From assembly GCF_024612015.1 (NCBI RefSeq), contig NZ_CP102512.1:9176001-9240000 (forward strand): a DNA stretch of 64,000 nt, read 5' to 3'. Shown here in pieces: positions 51,609 through 58,826 of the stretch. The first letter of the stretch is position 1. Every line of letters begins with the position of its first letter. Origin of the DNA: Streptomyces sp. CA-210063 (GTDB lineage: Bacteria > Actinomycetota > Actinomycetes > Streptomycetales > Streptomycetaceae). Below the pieces are notes generated by a model. It made no database searches. It saw nothing but the letters and a program-made list of their open reading frames with translations, and was not told where the DNA came from. Made by a program: the position numbers and the translations under genes.

Positions 51609-53156
51609 GTGCACGACGCTCACGACACCTCTGCGCAGCCGGCCCCGCCCAGCGGGGCGGAACCGCTGGTCCGCGTCCGCGGTCTCGCCAAACGGTTCGG
51701 CGGGACCCTCGCACTGGCCGGGGTCGACCTCGACGTCCACGCCGGCAGCGTCCTCGCGCTCCTCGGCCCCAACGGAGCCGGAAAGTCCACGCTCATCAAG
51801 ATCCTCGCCGGCGTCCACCACGCCGACTCGGGCCGGATCACGGTGGACGGACACCCCCTCGGAAGCCACGCCGCCTCCCGCAGCATGTCCTTCATCCACC
51901 AGGACCTCGGTCTCGTGGAGTGGATGACGGTCGCCGAGAACATCGCTTTGAGCACCGGATACGCGCGCCGCGCCGGCCTGATCTCCTGGCGGCGCACCCG
52001 GGAGCGCTGCACCGAGGCACTGGAGATCGTCGGCGGCCGTCTCGACCCCGACGCGCCGATCGCCCACCTCGACCCCGCCGAGCGGTCCCTGGTCGCCATC
52101 GCCCGGGCCCTGGCGGCACGGGCGAAGCTCATCGTCCTCGACGAACCGACCGCCCGGCTCCCCGCCGCCGACTGCGCCCGACTGTTCCGCGTCCTGCACG
52201 CCCTGCGGGACCGGGGCCACGGCATCCTCTACGTCAGCCACCGCCTGGACGAGGTGTACGAGGTCGCCGACACCTTCGCCGTCCTGCGTGACGGCCGCCT
52301 CGTCAGCCACGGCTCGACGGCGGGCCACAGCCCCGTCCGTCTGGTCCGTGACATCACCGGCGAGGAACCGGCCGGCCGGCGCCCCGCCACGGCCCGCGCC
52401 GACGGCTCGGCGGTCCTGACGCTCGACGCCGTACGGACCTCCGGCGCCGGACCGGTCGACCTGGAGCTGAGAGCCGGGGAAGCCCTCGGCCTGGTCGGCC
52501 TCTCGGGCGCCGGACACATGGACCTCGGCCGGGCCCTCGCGGGGTCCCGACCGCTCCTCGGGGGACGGGTGCTGCTGGACGGCCGCCCGTACCACCCCCG
52601 TACGGTCGCCGACGCCGTCGCACGCGGTGTCGCCTTCGTACCCGGCGACCGACAGCGCGAAGGCTGCCTCGCCGAGCTGACCGTACGGGAGAACCTCCTG
52701 CCCAACCCCCACGCCGGGGACGGGCCACCGCCACGCTGGATCGGACCCCGCCGCGAACGCGCCGAGGCGATCGCCCTGATCGACCGGTTCTCGGTCCGGC
52801 CCCGCGACAGCGAGGCCGCCATCGCCACCCTGTCCGGCGGAAACCAGCAGAAGGTCATGATCGGCCGCTGGCTCCGGAGCGGACTGCGCCTGCTGATCCT
52901 GGAGGAACCGACGGCGAGCGTCGACGTCGGAGCCAAGGCCGCCATCCACCGCCTGCTCGACGAGGCGCTGGCCCACGGCCTCGCGGTCCTCCTCAGCTCC
53001 ACCGACTTCGAGGAGGTCGCGGGAGTGTGCGGGCGCGCCCTGGTCTTCGTCCGCGGATCCGTGACCGCCGAGCTGAGCGGCCCGGCCCTCACGGTCGCGG
53101 GACTGACCCGGGCGGCTTCGGCCATGCCCCCCTCCGGCACCGCGACGAACCCGTGA
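51609..53156 (+). CDS. Ribose-type (CUT2) ABC transporter ATPase with two nucleotide-binding domains
   Basis: 515 aa from GTG 51609 with CCGGAG upstream; the frame opens earlier at 51537. N-terminal ABC domain: Walker A GPNGAGKST, FIHQDLGLVEWMTVAENI, degenerate signature LDPAERSLVAIARAL, Walker B LIVLDEPTARL. C-terminal domain: Walker A region degenerate (GLVGLSGAGHMDLGRAL lacks Lys), intact signature LSGGNQQKVMIGRWL and EEPTASVDVGAK. This asymmetry is normal for RbsA/XylG proteins. Energises uptake of a pentose, inositol or similar sugar. GTGA overlap with the permease. Confidence 0.9.
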   Translation: MHDAHDTSAQPAPPSGAEPLVRVRGLAKRFGGTLALAGVDLDVHAGSVLALLGPNGAGKSTLIKILAGVHHADSGRITVDGHPLGSHAASRSMSFIHQDLGLVEWMTVAENIALSTGYARRAGLISWRRTRERCTEALEIVGGRLDPDAPIAHLDPAERSLVAIARALAARAKLIVLDEPTARLPAADCARLFRVLHALRDRGHGILYVSHRLDEVYEVADTFAVLRDGRLVSHGSTAGHSPVRLVRDITGEEPAGRRPATARADGSAVLTLDAVRTSGAGPVDLELRAGEALGLVGLSGAGHMDLGRALAGSRPLLGGRVLLDGRPYHPRTVADAVARGVAFVPGDRQREGCLAELTVRENLLPNPHAGDGPPPRWIGPRRERAEAIALIDRFSVRPRDSEAAIATLSGGNQQKVMIGRWLRSGLRLLILEEPTASVDVGAKAAIHRLLDEALAHGLAVLLSSTDFEEVAGVCGRALVFVRGSVTAELSGPALTVAGLTRAASAMPPSGTATNP

Positions 53157-54256
53157 CCGCCCCGCCCTCCCCACGCTCGCGCCGACCGGGCCCGCCGAAC
53201 CGGCCCGGCCCGCGTGGCGCCCCGGGCGGGCACCTCATCGGCGCCTACGGCCTCCTGGCGCTCACCGCCCTGCTCGTACTGATCTTCTCCATCGCCCTGC
53301 CGCGCACCTTCCCCACCCGGGACACCGTCGACTCGATCCTCTCCACGCAGTCGATCCCGGCCGTCCTCGCACTCGCCGCCATGGTCCCCATCGTGACCGG
53401 CGCCTTCGACCTCTCCATCGGCTACGGCCTCGGCCTGGCGCACGTCATGGTGCTGTACCTCGTCGTCGACGCGGGCTGGCCCTGGCCGCTCGCCTGTCTC
53501 ACCGTGATCGTCGGAGGGACGGTCGTGGGCGTCCTCAACGGTGTCATCGTCGAGTTCGGCCGCATCGACTCCTTCATCGCCACACTCGGGACCGGCAGCA
53601 TGATGTACGCCGTGACCGGCTGGATCACCGACGGCGGCCGGATCGTCCCCGGCCCGGACGGCCTGCCGGCCGCCTTCACCGACCTCTACACCTCCACGTT
53701 CCTCGGCCTCCCCGTTCCCGCGTTCTACGTGCTGGCGCTCGCGGTCGCCCTCTGGCTGGTGCTGGAGCGGCTGCCGATCGGCCGGTACCTGTACGTCGTC
53801 GGGTCCAACCCGCGCGCTGCCGACCTCGTCGGCATCCCGGTCCGCACCTACATCGTCTGCGCCTTCGCCGCGTCGGGCCTGATCGTCGGCTGCGCCGGAG
53901 TACTGCTCGCGGCCCAGCAGCAGCTCGGCAATCCGAGCGTCGGCCTCGACTACCTGCTGCCGGCCTTCGTCGGTGCTCTCCTCGGCTCCACCGCGATCAG
54001 ACCCGGCCGCCCCAACGCCATGGGCACCCTCGTCGCCGTCGCCGTCCTCGCCGTCGGGCTCACCGGCATCGCCCAGATGGGCGCCGACTTCTGGACGGTC
54101 CCGCTGTTCCACGGCGGCACCCTGCTCCTCGCCGTCGGCCTGGCCGGATACGCCGCCCGCCGCCGGGTACGCACCGGCGTCCTCGCGGCCCGCGACGCGC
54201 CCGCCACCACGCCGGAGCCGCCGTCGGGCGGTGGCACGAAGGGCGGCACTCCGTGA
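53153..54256 (+). CDS. Ribose-type (CUT2) ABC transporter permease
   Basis: 367 aa, GTG 53153 overlapping the ATPase stop. About ten membrane segments; the RbsC-like segments are AVLALAAMVPIVTGAFDLSIGYGLGLAHV, FGRIDSFIATLGTGSMMYAVTGWITDGGRI and VVGSNPRAADLVGIPVRTYIVCAFAASGLI. The first 22 residues are Pro/Arg-rich and cytoplasmic. The stop overlaps an upstream alternative start of the binding protein. Confidence 0.9.
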   Translation: MTAPPSPRSRRPGPPNRPGPRGAPGGHLIGAYGLLALTALLVLIFSIALPRTFPTRDTVDSILSTQSIPAVLALAAMVPIVTGAFDLSIGYGLGLAHVMVLYLVVDAGWPWPLACLTVIVGGTVVGVLNGVIVEFGRIDSFIATLGTGSMMYAVTGWITDGGRIVPGPDGLPAAFTDLYTSTFLGLPVPAFYVLALAVALWLVLERLPIGRYLYVVGSNPRAADLVGIPVRTYIVCAFAASGLIVGCAGVLLAAQQQLGNPSVGLDYLLPAFVGALLGSTAIRPGRPNAMGTLVAVAVLAVGLTGIAQMGADFWTVPLFHGGTLLLAVGLAGYAARRRVRTGVLAARDAPATTPEPPSGGGTKGGTP

Positions 54257-54324
54257 TCCGAGCCGTGCGCACCGCCGCCGTGCCCGGCGCGTTCTCCCGC
54301 TCGTCCCTCCGCGAGGAGTCTTCC

Positions 54325-55488
54325 GTGCACCACCACCGCAAGGCCGCCCCCGGCGCGCGCAAGGCCCGGTACGCGGCGACCGCTCTGCTGACCGCCACCG
54401 TCCTGCTCGCCGCCTGCGAACGCGGATCATCGAAGAGCCCGGACGACCCCGCGTCGGGCCCGAGCGGCTGCCCCGCGGCCCAGGCCGGGGCCGAGGCCGC
54501 CGTCGGCCGGGCGGAGCGGACCGACGTCCCCTGGAACGGCCCGACCACCGGCCCCACGGCGGTGACCGACAAGACCATCGTCTACGTCGCCCAGACCATG
54601 ACCAATCCCGGAGTCGCCGGCGCCGCCGAAGGGGTCCGGGAAGCCGCGCGGGTCATCGGCTGGACCGTCCGGGTGATCGACGGCGGCGGTACCCCCGCCG
54701 GCATCCAGGCGGCGATGAGCGAGGCCGTGGCCCTCAGGCCCTCGGGCATCGTCATCGGCGGGTTCGACCCCAACGCGACCTCGCAGCAGGTCGCACGGGC
54801 CGATGAAGCGGGCATCCCGCTCATCGGCTGGCACGCGGTCGCCGCACCCGGCCCCAGCCGGCAACCCGAGCTCTTCACCAACGTCACCACCCAGGTCGAG
54901 GACGTCGCCACGATCAGCGCGCAATGGGTCATCTCGACCTCGAACGGCACCGCCGGAGTCGTGATCTTCACCGACGCCTCGATCCCCTTCGCCAAGAACA
55001 AGTCCGACCTGATCAGAGAAGAACTCGCCACCTGCTCGGGCGTGCGACTCCTGTCGTACGAGAACATCCCGATCGCCGACGCGAGCAGCCGCACGCCCCG
55101 CGAGGTCTCCTCACTGCTCTCCCGCTTCCAGGACCGGTGGACGCACTCCGTCGCCATCAACGACCTGTACTTCGCCGACGCCGCCGCGGCCTTCCGCGCG
55201 GCCGGCAAGGACGGTTCGGGGCCGCCCTTCAACATCGGCGCCGGGGACGGCGACCCCTCCGCCTTCCAGCGCATCAACAGCGAGCAGTACCAGTCGGCCA
55301 CCGTCCCCGAACCGCTCACCCAGCAGGGCTGGCAGATCGTCGACGAGTTCAACCGCGCCTTCTCCGACCGCCCCGCCAGCGGCTACGTGGCCCCCGTCCA
55401 CATCAGTACGGCCGACAACAGCGACGCCGCCACGAGCTGGGATCCGTCGGGCTACCGGGAGGGGTACCGGAAGATCTGGGGCAGGTGA
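54325..55488 (+). CDS. CUT2 sugar-binding lipoprotein (periplasmic-binding protein type I)
   Basis: 387 aa from GTG 54325, which has GAGGAG six bases upstream; the longer frame from GTG 54253 would bury the signal peptide. Signal peptide ends in the lipobox LLAAC. Mature protein: KTIVYVAQTMTNPGVAGAAEGVREAARVIGW, IQAAMSEAVALRPSGIVIGG, AGIPLIGWHAV, typical of RbsB-type proteins, though the first strand is unusually preceded by about 60 residues. Ligand unknown. It is last in the operon, not first as in many CUT2 operons. Confidence 0.88.
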   Translation: MHHHRKAAPGARKARYAATALLTATVLLAACERGSSKSPDDPASGPSGCPAAQAGAEAAVGRAERTDVPWNGPTTGPTAVTDKTIVYVAQTMTNPGVAGAAEGVREAARVIGWTVRVIDGGGTPAGIQAAMSEAVALRPSGIVIGGFDPNATSQQVARADEAGIPLIGWHAVAAPGPSRQPELFTNVTTQVEDVATISAQWVISTSNGTAGVVIFTDASIPFAKNKSDLIREELATCSGVRLLSYENIPIADASSRTPREVSSLLSRFQDRWTHSVAINDLYFADAAAAFRAAGKDGSGPPFNIGAGDGDPSAFQRINSEQYQSATVPEPLTQQGWQIVDEFNRAFSDRPASGYVAPVHISTADNSDAATSWDPSGYREGYRKIWGR

Positions 55489-55525
55489 CAGGGCTGCCGG
55501 GCCAGGTCGGCGCGGAGCGGGCGGG

Positions 55526-56770
55526 TCACAGGCGCAGGACGATCAGCGCGGTGTCGTCGGTGGTGCCGGAGGGCGGAAGGAGATCGGCCAGGAGAGCGTC
55601 GGCCAGGGCCTCGGGGTCGTACTTCCGATGGCGGGCGAGGGAGTCGGCGAGACGGGCCAGACCGGTGTCGATGCCCTCGGTACGGCGTTCGATCAGCCCG
55701 TCGGTGTACAGGACCAGGGCGGCGTCGTCGACGAACGGGATGCGGGCCTCGGGGCGGGACATGTGGGTGGGCCGGGCGGCGAGCGGAGGGTCGGTGGCGC
55801 TGTCGAGGAAGGTGACGGTGCCGTCGGGGTGCACCAGGGCGGGCGGCGGGTGGCCCGCGCAGCTGTAGGTGATGGTGTGGCTGTCCCAGTCGATGAAGGT
55901 CGTCACGACGGTGGTCGCCTCGGCGCCCTCGACGGAGCGGGCGTACAGGTCGAGGGCCTCCAGAGCCTGAGCCGGACCGTGGGCGACGCGGGTGGCGCCG
56001 CTCAGGGCACTGCGCAGCTGTCCCATGGCGCAGGCGGCCGCCAGACCGTGGCCGACGACATCGCCGACGGCGACCGCGAGACCCTCGCTGGGCAGGCCGA
56101 CCAGGTCGTACCAGTCGCCGCACACGTTCAGCGCGCCGATGGCCGGCCGGTACCGTACGGCCGCGTCGTGCGGCCCGGTCGGGCCGGGCGAGGGCAGCAT
56201 CGCCGCCTGCAGGGCAAGAGCCACCTCGCGTTCGTGGGCGTGCGCCGTGCGCAGCCGTTCGTTGACCTCCTGAAGTTCGCGGGCGCGGGTGTACAGCTCG
56301 GCCTCCAGCACCCGGGCCCGGCTGTCGCCGCCGGGGGTGCCGTCGCCAGGGCCGCCGCGGGCGCGGATGAGTTCGGTGACCTCCTCCACCCGGTGCACGA
56401 TCAGTGCCACTTTCCCGTCGGGGCCGAGGACGGGCGCGTTGACCGGGCTCCAGTAGTGCTCCTGCCAGTGCCCGGGCCGCTGCGGATCCTCGATGTCGTA
56501 GCGGAGCAGCGCCATCGTGTCGCGCTCGCCGGTGGCCACCGTACGGAGCATCGACGCCTCGGTCTCCCGCATGCCCGCCGCGGCCGGTTCGTTCGGGTTC
56601 TCGGGGAAGACGTCGAAGATGTAGCGGCCCAGCAACTGCTCGCGGGTGCGCCCGGCCAGACGCAGGAAGTCGTCGTTGGCGTCGACGTACACCAGATCGG
56701 GGGTGAGCAACGCCACCATGCCGGGCAGAGCCCGGAAGACCTCCGCATAGTCGATATGCGGTTCCTTCAT
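55526..56770 (-). CDS. PAS-domain PP2C/SpoIIE phosphatase
   Basis: 414 aa, ATG 56770. PAS domain (about 5-130; DYAEVFRALPGMVALLTPDLVYVDANDDFLRLAGRTREQLLGR), coiled linker (about 145-185; RARELQEVNERLRTAHAHEREVALALQAAML), PP2C/SpoIIE domain (NVCGDWYDLVGL, VGDVVGHGLAAACAMGQLRSAL, CAGHPPPALV, LYTDGLIERR). Cytoplasmic serine phosphatase that should act on an anti-anti-sigma factor in response to a PAS signal. Convergent with the CUT2 operon, 37 bp apart. Confidence 0.88.
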   Translation of the reverse strand: MKEPHIDYAEVFRALPGMVALLTPDLVYVDANDDFLRLAGRTREQLLGRYIFDVFPENPNEPAAAGMRETEASMLRTVATGERDTMALLRYDIEDPQRPGHWQEHYWSPVNAPVLGPDGKVALIVHRVEEVTELIRARGGPGDGTPGGDSRARVLEAELYTRARELQEVNERLRTAHAHEREVALALQAAMLPSPGPTGPHDAAVRYRPAIGALNVCGDWYDLVGLPSEGLAVAVGDVVGHGLAAACAMGQLRSALSGATRVAHGPAQALEALDLYARSVEGAEATTVVTTFIDWDSHTITYSCAGHPPPALVHPDGTVTFLDSATDPPLAARPTHMSRPEARIPFVDDAALVLYTDGLIERRTEGIDTGLARLADSLARHRKYDPEALADALLADLLPPSGTTDDTALIVLRL

Positions 56771-57083
56771 GTCCAGCCTGCCTCGGCGCCGAGCGTCACT
56801 GTGCCGTTCCACCTTAGGCGTGAACACCCTGCACGGCCCGACAGTGCCGGGATATCAGCACCGAGGCAGCCTTGATCCGCTGCTCCGGACGCCCTACGAC
56901 AGCCCGTCACCACCTGCCACGAACGCCTTCCACGCACCCGCGACCCCCGCTGGGACCGCATCAGGACTCAGAACCGAAAGAGTGAAGCTCCAGGGGGAAC
57001 AGTTTCGGCCCGATTGCATCGCCGCGACTACGGAATGTTGCATTCCGTGGCCGCTCGGTAGCCGGCTCTCCTAACGTGATCGC
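56771..57083. promoter_or_regulatory. Divergent region between PAS phosphatase and Crp/Fnr gene
   Basis: 313 bp without a coding sequence I can support. Its only clear structure is the 19-bp palindrome at 57030-57048. No confident -35/-10 pair for either gene. Confidence 0.5.
57030..57048. promoter_or_regulatory. Palindrome upstream of the Crp/Fnr gene
   Basis: ACGGAATG-TTG-CATTCCGT, perfect 8-bp arms with a 3-bp centre, 36 bp before the ATG. It does not look like a Crp box, so another regulator, or the product itself with an atypical site, may bind it. Confidence 0.55.
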
Positions 57084-57740
57084 ATGAGCGAAGATCGCGC
57101 TTTCTCGGTTCGATCCCTTCGGGATCTGGTGTCGAACGAGGCGTGGGCGGGGCTGACCCGCTACCCGTCCTGGTGCTACCCGTCGGCGACGACCCTCTTG
57201 AGGCAGGGGACACGCGGAACCCATGTGCTCGTCCTGATCAGTGGAATGGTGAAAGTGGTCCGTACGGACCGAGACGGCCGACAGCGGCTGCTCGCCTTCC
57301 GCGGGCCGGGGGAGATCTTGGGGGAGATGGCGCTCCAGCATGGGGGAGAGCGGCTGGCCGACGTGCGGACTATGAGCACATGCAAAGCATCTGTGGTCCC
57401 CGCGGAAGACTTCCGCCGCTTCGTGTGCGATCACCAGCTCGCGGACCCACTCGCCGTGCTGGCGTCCAGCCGGCTGCTCGAGCAGACCGAAATCTTCGAC
57501 GGCGCCGTGCACGAACGCCTGGCCAAGGCGTTGCTCCGCCTGGTCGAGGTCTCCGGTGGCGAGCGCTCGTTCTCCCTCACCAGGGAAGATCTCGCCCAGC
57601 ACATCGGAGTGAGCCGCGACACCGTCAGCAAGGCCCTGACGCAGCTCGGCCCGGGGCAGGTGGAGTTCGCGAGGAACCGTATCCAGGTGACCGGTGTGGA
57701 AGCCCTGCGGAGGACCCTCGGCCTGTCCTCCGGCGAGTGA
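57084..57740 (+). CDS. Crp/Fnr-family transcriptional regulator
   Basis: 218 aa, ATG 57084. Cyclic-nucleotide-binding-like beta roll at residues about 25-120 with the phosphate-binding-cassette features GPGEILGEMAL and a following Arg in HGGERLADVRT, so cNMP binding is possible. A dimer helix follows (about 123-150), then a Crp-type HTH (about 162-215; SLTREDLAQHIGVSRDTVSKALTQL). No cysteines in an Fnr cluster pattern. It is followed within 150 bp by a nucleotide-cyclase-like gene with a Crp box in between. Confidence 0.88.
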   Translation: MSEDRAFSVRSLRDLVSNEAWAGLTRYPSWCYPSATTLLRQGTRGTHVLVLISGMVKVVRTDRDGRQRLLAFRGPGEILGEMALQHGGERLADVRTMSTCKASVVPAEDFRRFVCDHQLADPLAVLASSRLLEQTEIFDGAVHERLAKALLRLVEVSGGERSFSLTREDLAQHIGVSRDTVSKALTQLGPGQVEFARNRIQVTGVEALRRTLGLSSGE

Positions 57741-57746
57741 CAGGCG

Positions 57747-57762
57747 CGTGACCCACATCACA
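57747..57762. promoter_or_regulatory. Crp-type binding site upstream of the cyclase-like operon
   Basis: CGTGA-N6-TCACA, nine of ten positions of the classical Crp consensus TGTGA-N6-TCACA. It lies seven bases after the Crp/Fnr stop codon and 128 bp before the cyclase-like start. Confidence 0.6.
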
Positions 57763-57772
57763 TGTTGTCCGC

Positions 57773-57867
57773 GTTCGCGAAGCGGAGCGTCCGCGAACCC
57801 GCTGTGAAGCTTCGGGTGGCACAGCACCTCGAACACCCATGCACCGTCCGGCCCTTGACGGCCGGAC
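57773..57867 (+). promoter_or_regulatory. Two hairpins in the leader of the cyclase-like gene
   Basis: GTTCGCG (57773-57779) pairs with CGCGAAC (57792-57798) over a 12-nt loop and may end the Crp/Fnr transcript. GTCCGGCC (57846-57853) pairs with GGCCGGAC (57860-57867) over a 6-nt loop, 23 bases before the ATG and just ahead of GGAGGAG, where it could influence translation. Confidence 0.45.
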
Positions 57868-57890
57868 GGGACTTCACGGAGGAGTGACAC

Positions 57891-58826
57891 ATGCGCGAGT
57901 TCTTCGGCGAACCGGCCCAGGACGGCGCGGGCCCTTACACCCGCAGCCGTGCGCTGCCCGCCTACCGGGGAATCCTGGCCGTGGACGCCAAGGGGTTCAC
58001 GGGACATCCGGCCATCGAGCACGAGGCCATCAGCCGTGCCGTACCCGACCTCCTCAAGACCGCCATGAACAGGGCGGGACTCGAAGAGCTCTGGAACGAC
58101 CGCAAGTTCCCCGCCTCGACCGGCGACGGCTACGTCTTCGGCTTCGACCCCACCCTGATGCCCTTCGTGGTCCACCCCCTGCTGCTCACCCTCCAGGACG
58201 TCCTCACCGACTACAACGTCCTGTCCTACGGCGCCGTACCCATCAGGCTCCGAGCCAGCCTGCACATCGGCCCGCTGCCGGACACCGGCGACGAGTTCAG
58301 CGGGAACGGCACGGCGCGCAACGACACGCACCGGCTCCTCGACTCCCGCCCCGTCAAGGCCGTACTCGCCTCGCACAAGGAGAACATCACGCACCTCGCC
58401 GCCATCCTCTCCCAGCGCTGCTACGAGGACGCCGTCGCCAGTGGGTACACCGGGCGGCACCCCGACCACTTCGTGGAGGTGGCCGCGACGGTCGACGGCA
58501 AGCCTTTCGCCCAGCAGGCGTGGATCTACGTACCCCAGCCGTCCGGGCCGCTGTACGAGGAGGCCGCCCTGGCCGCCCCCGCCGATCCGGCCGCCGGGAG
58601 CCGGGTGCCGGAGGATGCCCGTCCGCCGGAGAGCTCCGGGACGCAGGGCCCGCGGGTGAGGAACAGCGCTCCCCACGGCAACATCAACACGGGCACGGTG
58701 CACGGCGGCCAGAGCGTGGCGAACCACCACGTCGCCGGTGACCACGTCGAAGGAAGCAAGGCCCATCACGTCCGCGGTTTCCAGGGCGACCAGGTCCGCG
58801 GCGACAAGTACCAGGGGCGACCGTGA
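57891..58826 (+). CDS. Class III nucleotide-cyclase-like protein with C-terminal GNINTGTVHGGQ motif region
   Basis: 311 aa, ATG 57891 behind GGAGGAG. Residues about 23-215 resemble the class III adenylate/guanylate cyclase fold: YRGILAVDAKGFT (metal Asp32), ASTGDGYVFGF (second metal Asp79), VPIRLRASLHIGPL and THRLLDSRPVKAVL, the order seen in actinobacterial cyclase-like proteins of signalling and conflict loci. After a Pro-rich linker, residues 263-274 read GNINTGTVHGGQ, followed by repeated V-x-G-D-x-V-x-G units to the end, which suggests a small beta-ribbon or solenoid. Both metal Asps are kept, so catalysis is possible. Overlaps the next gene (GTGA). Fold assignment moderate, activity unknown. 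Confidence 0.65.
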   Translation: MREFFGEPAQDGAGPYTRSRALPAYRGILAVDAKGFTGHPAIEHEAISRAVPDLLKTAMNRAGLEELWNDRKFPASTGDGYVFGFDPTLMPFVVHPLLLTLQDVLTDYNVLSYGAVPIRLRASLHIGPLPDTGDEFSGNGTARNDTHRLLDSRPVKAVLASHKENITHLAAILSQRCYEDAVASGYTGRHPDHFVEVAATVDGKPFAQQAWIYVPQPSGPLYEEAALAAPADPAAGSRVPEDARPPESSGTQGPRVRNSAPHGNINTGTVHGGQSVANHHVAGDHVEGSKAHHVRGFQGDQVRGDKYQGRP

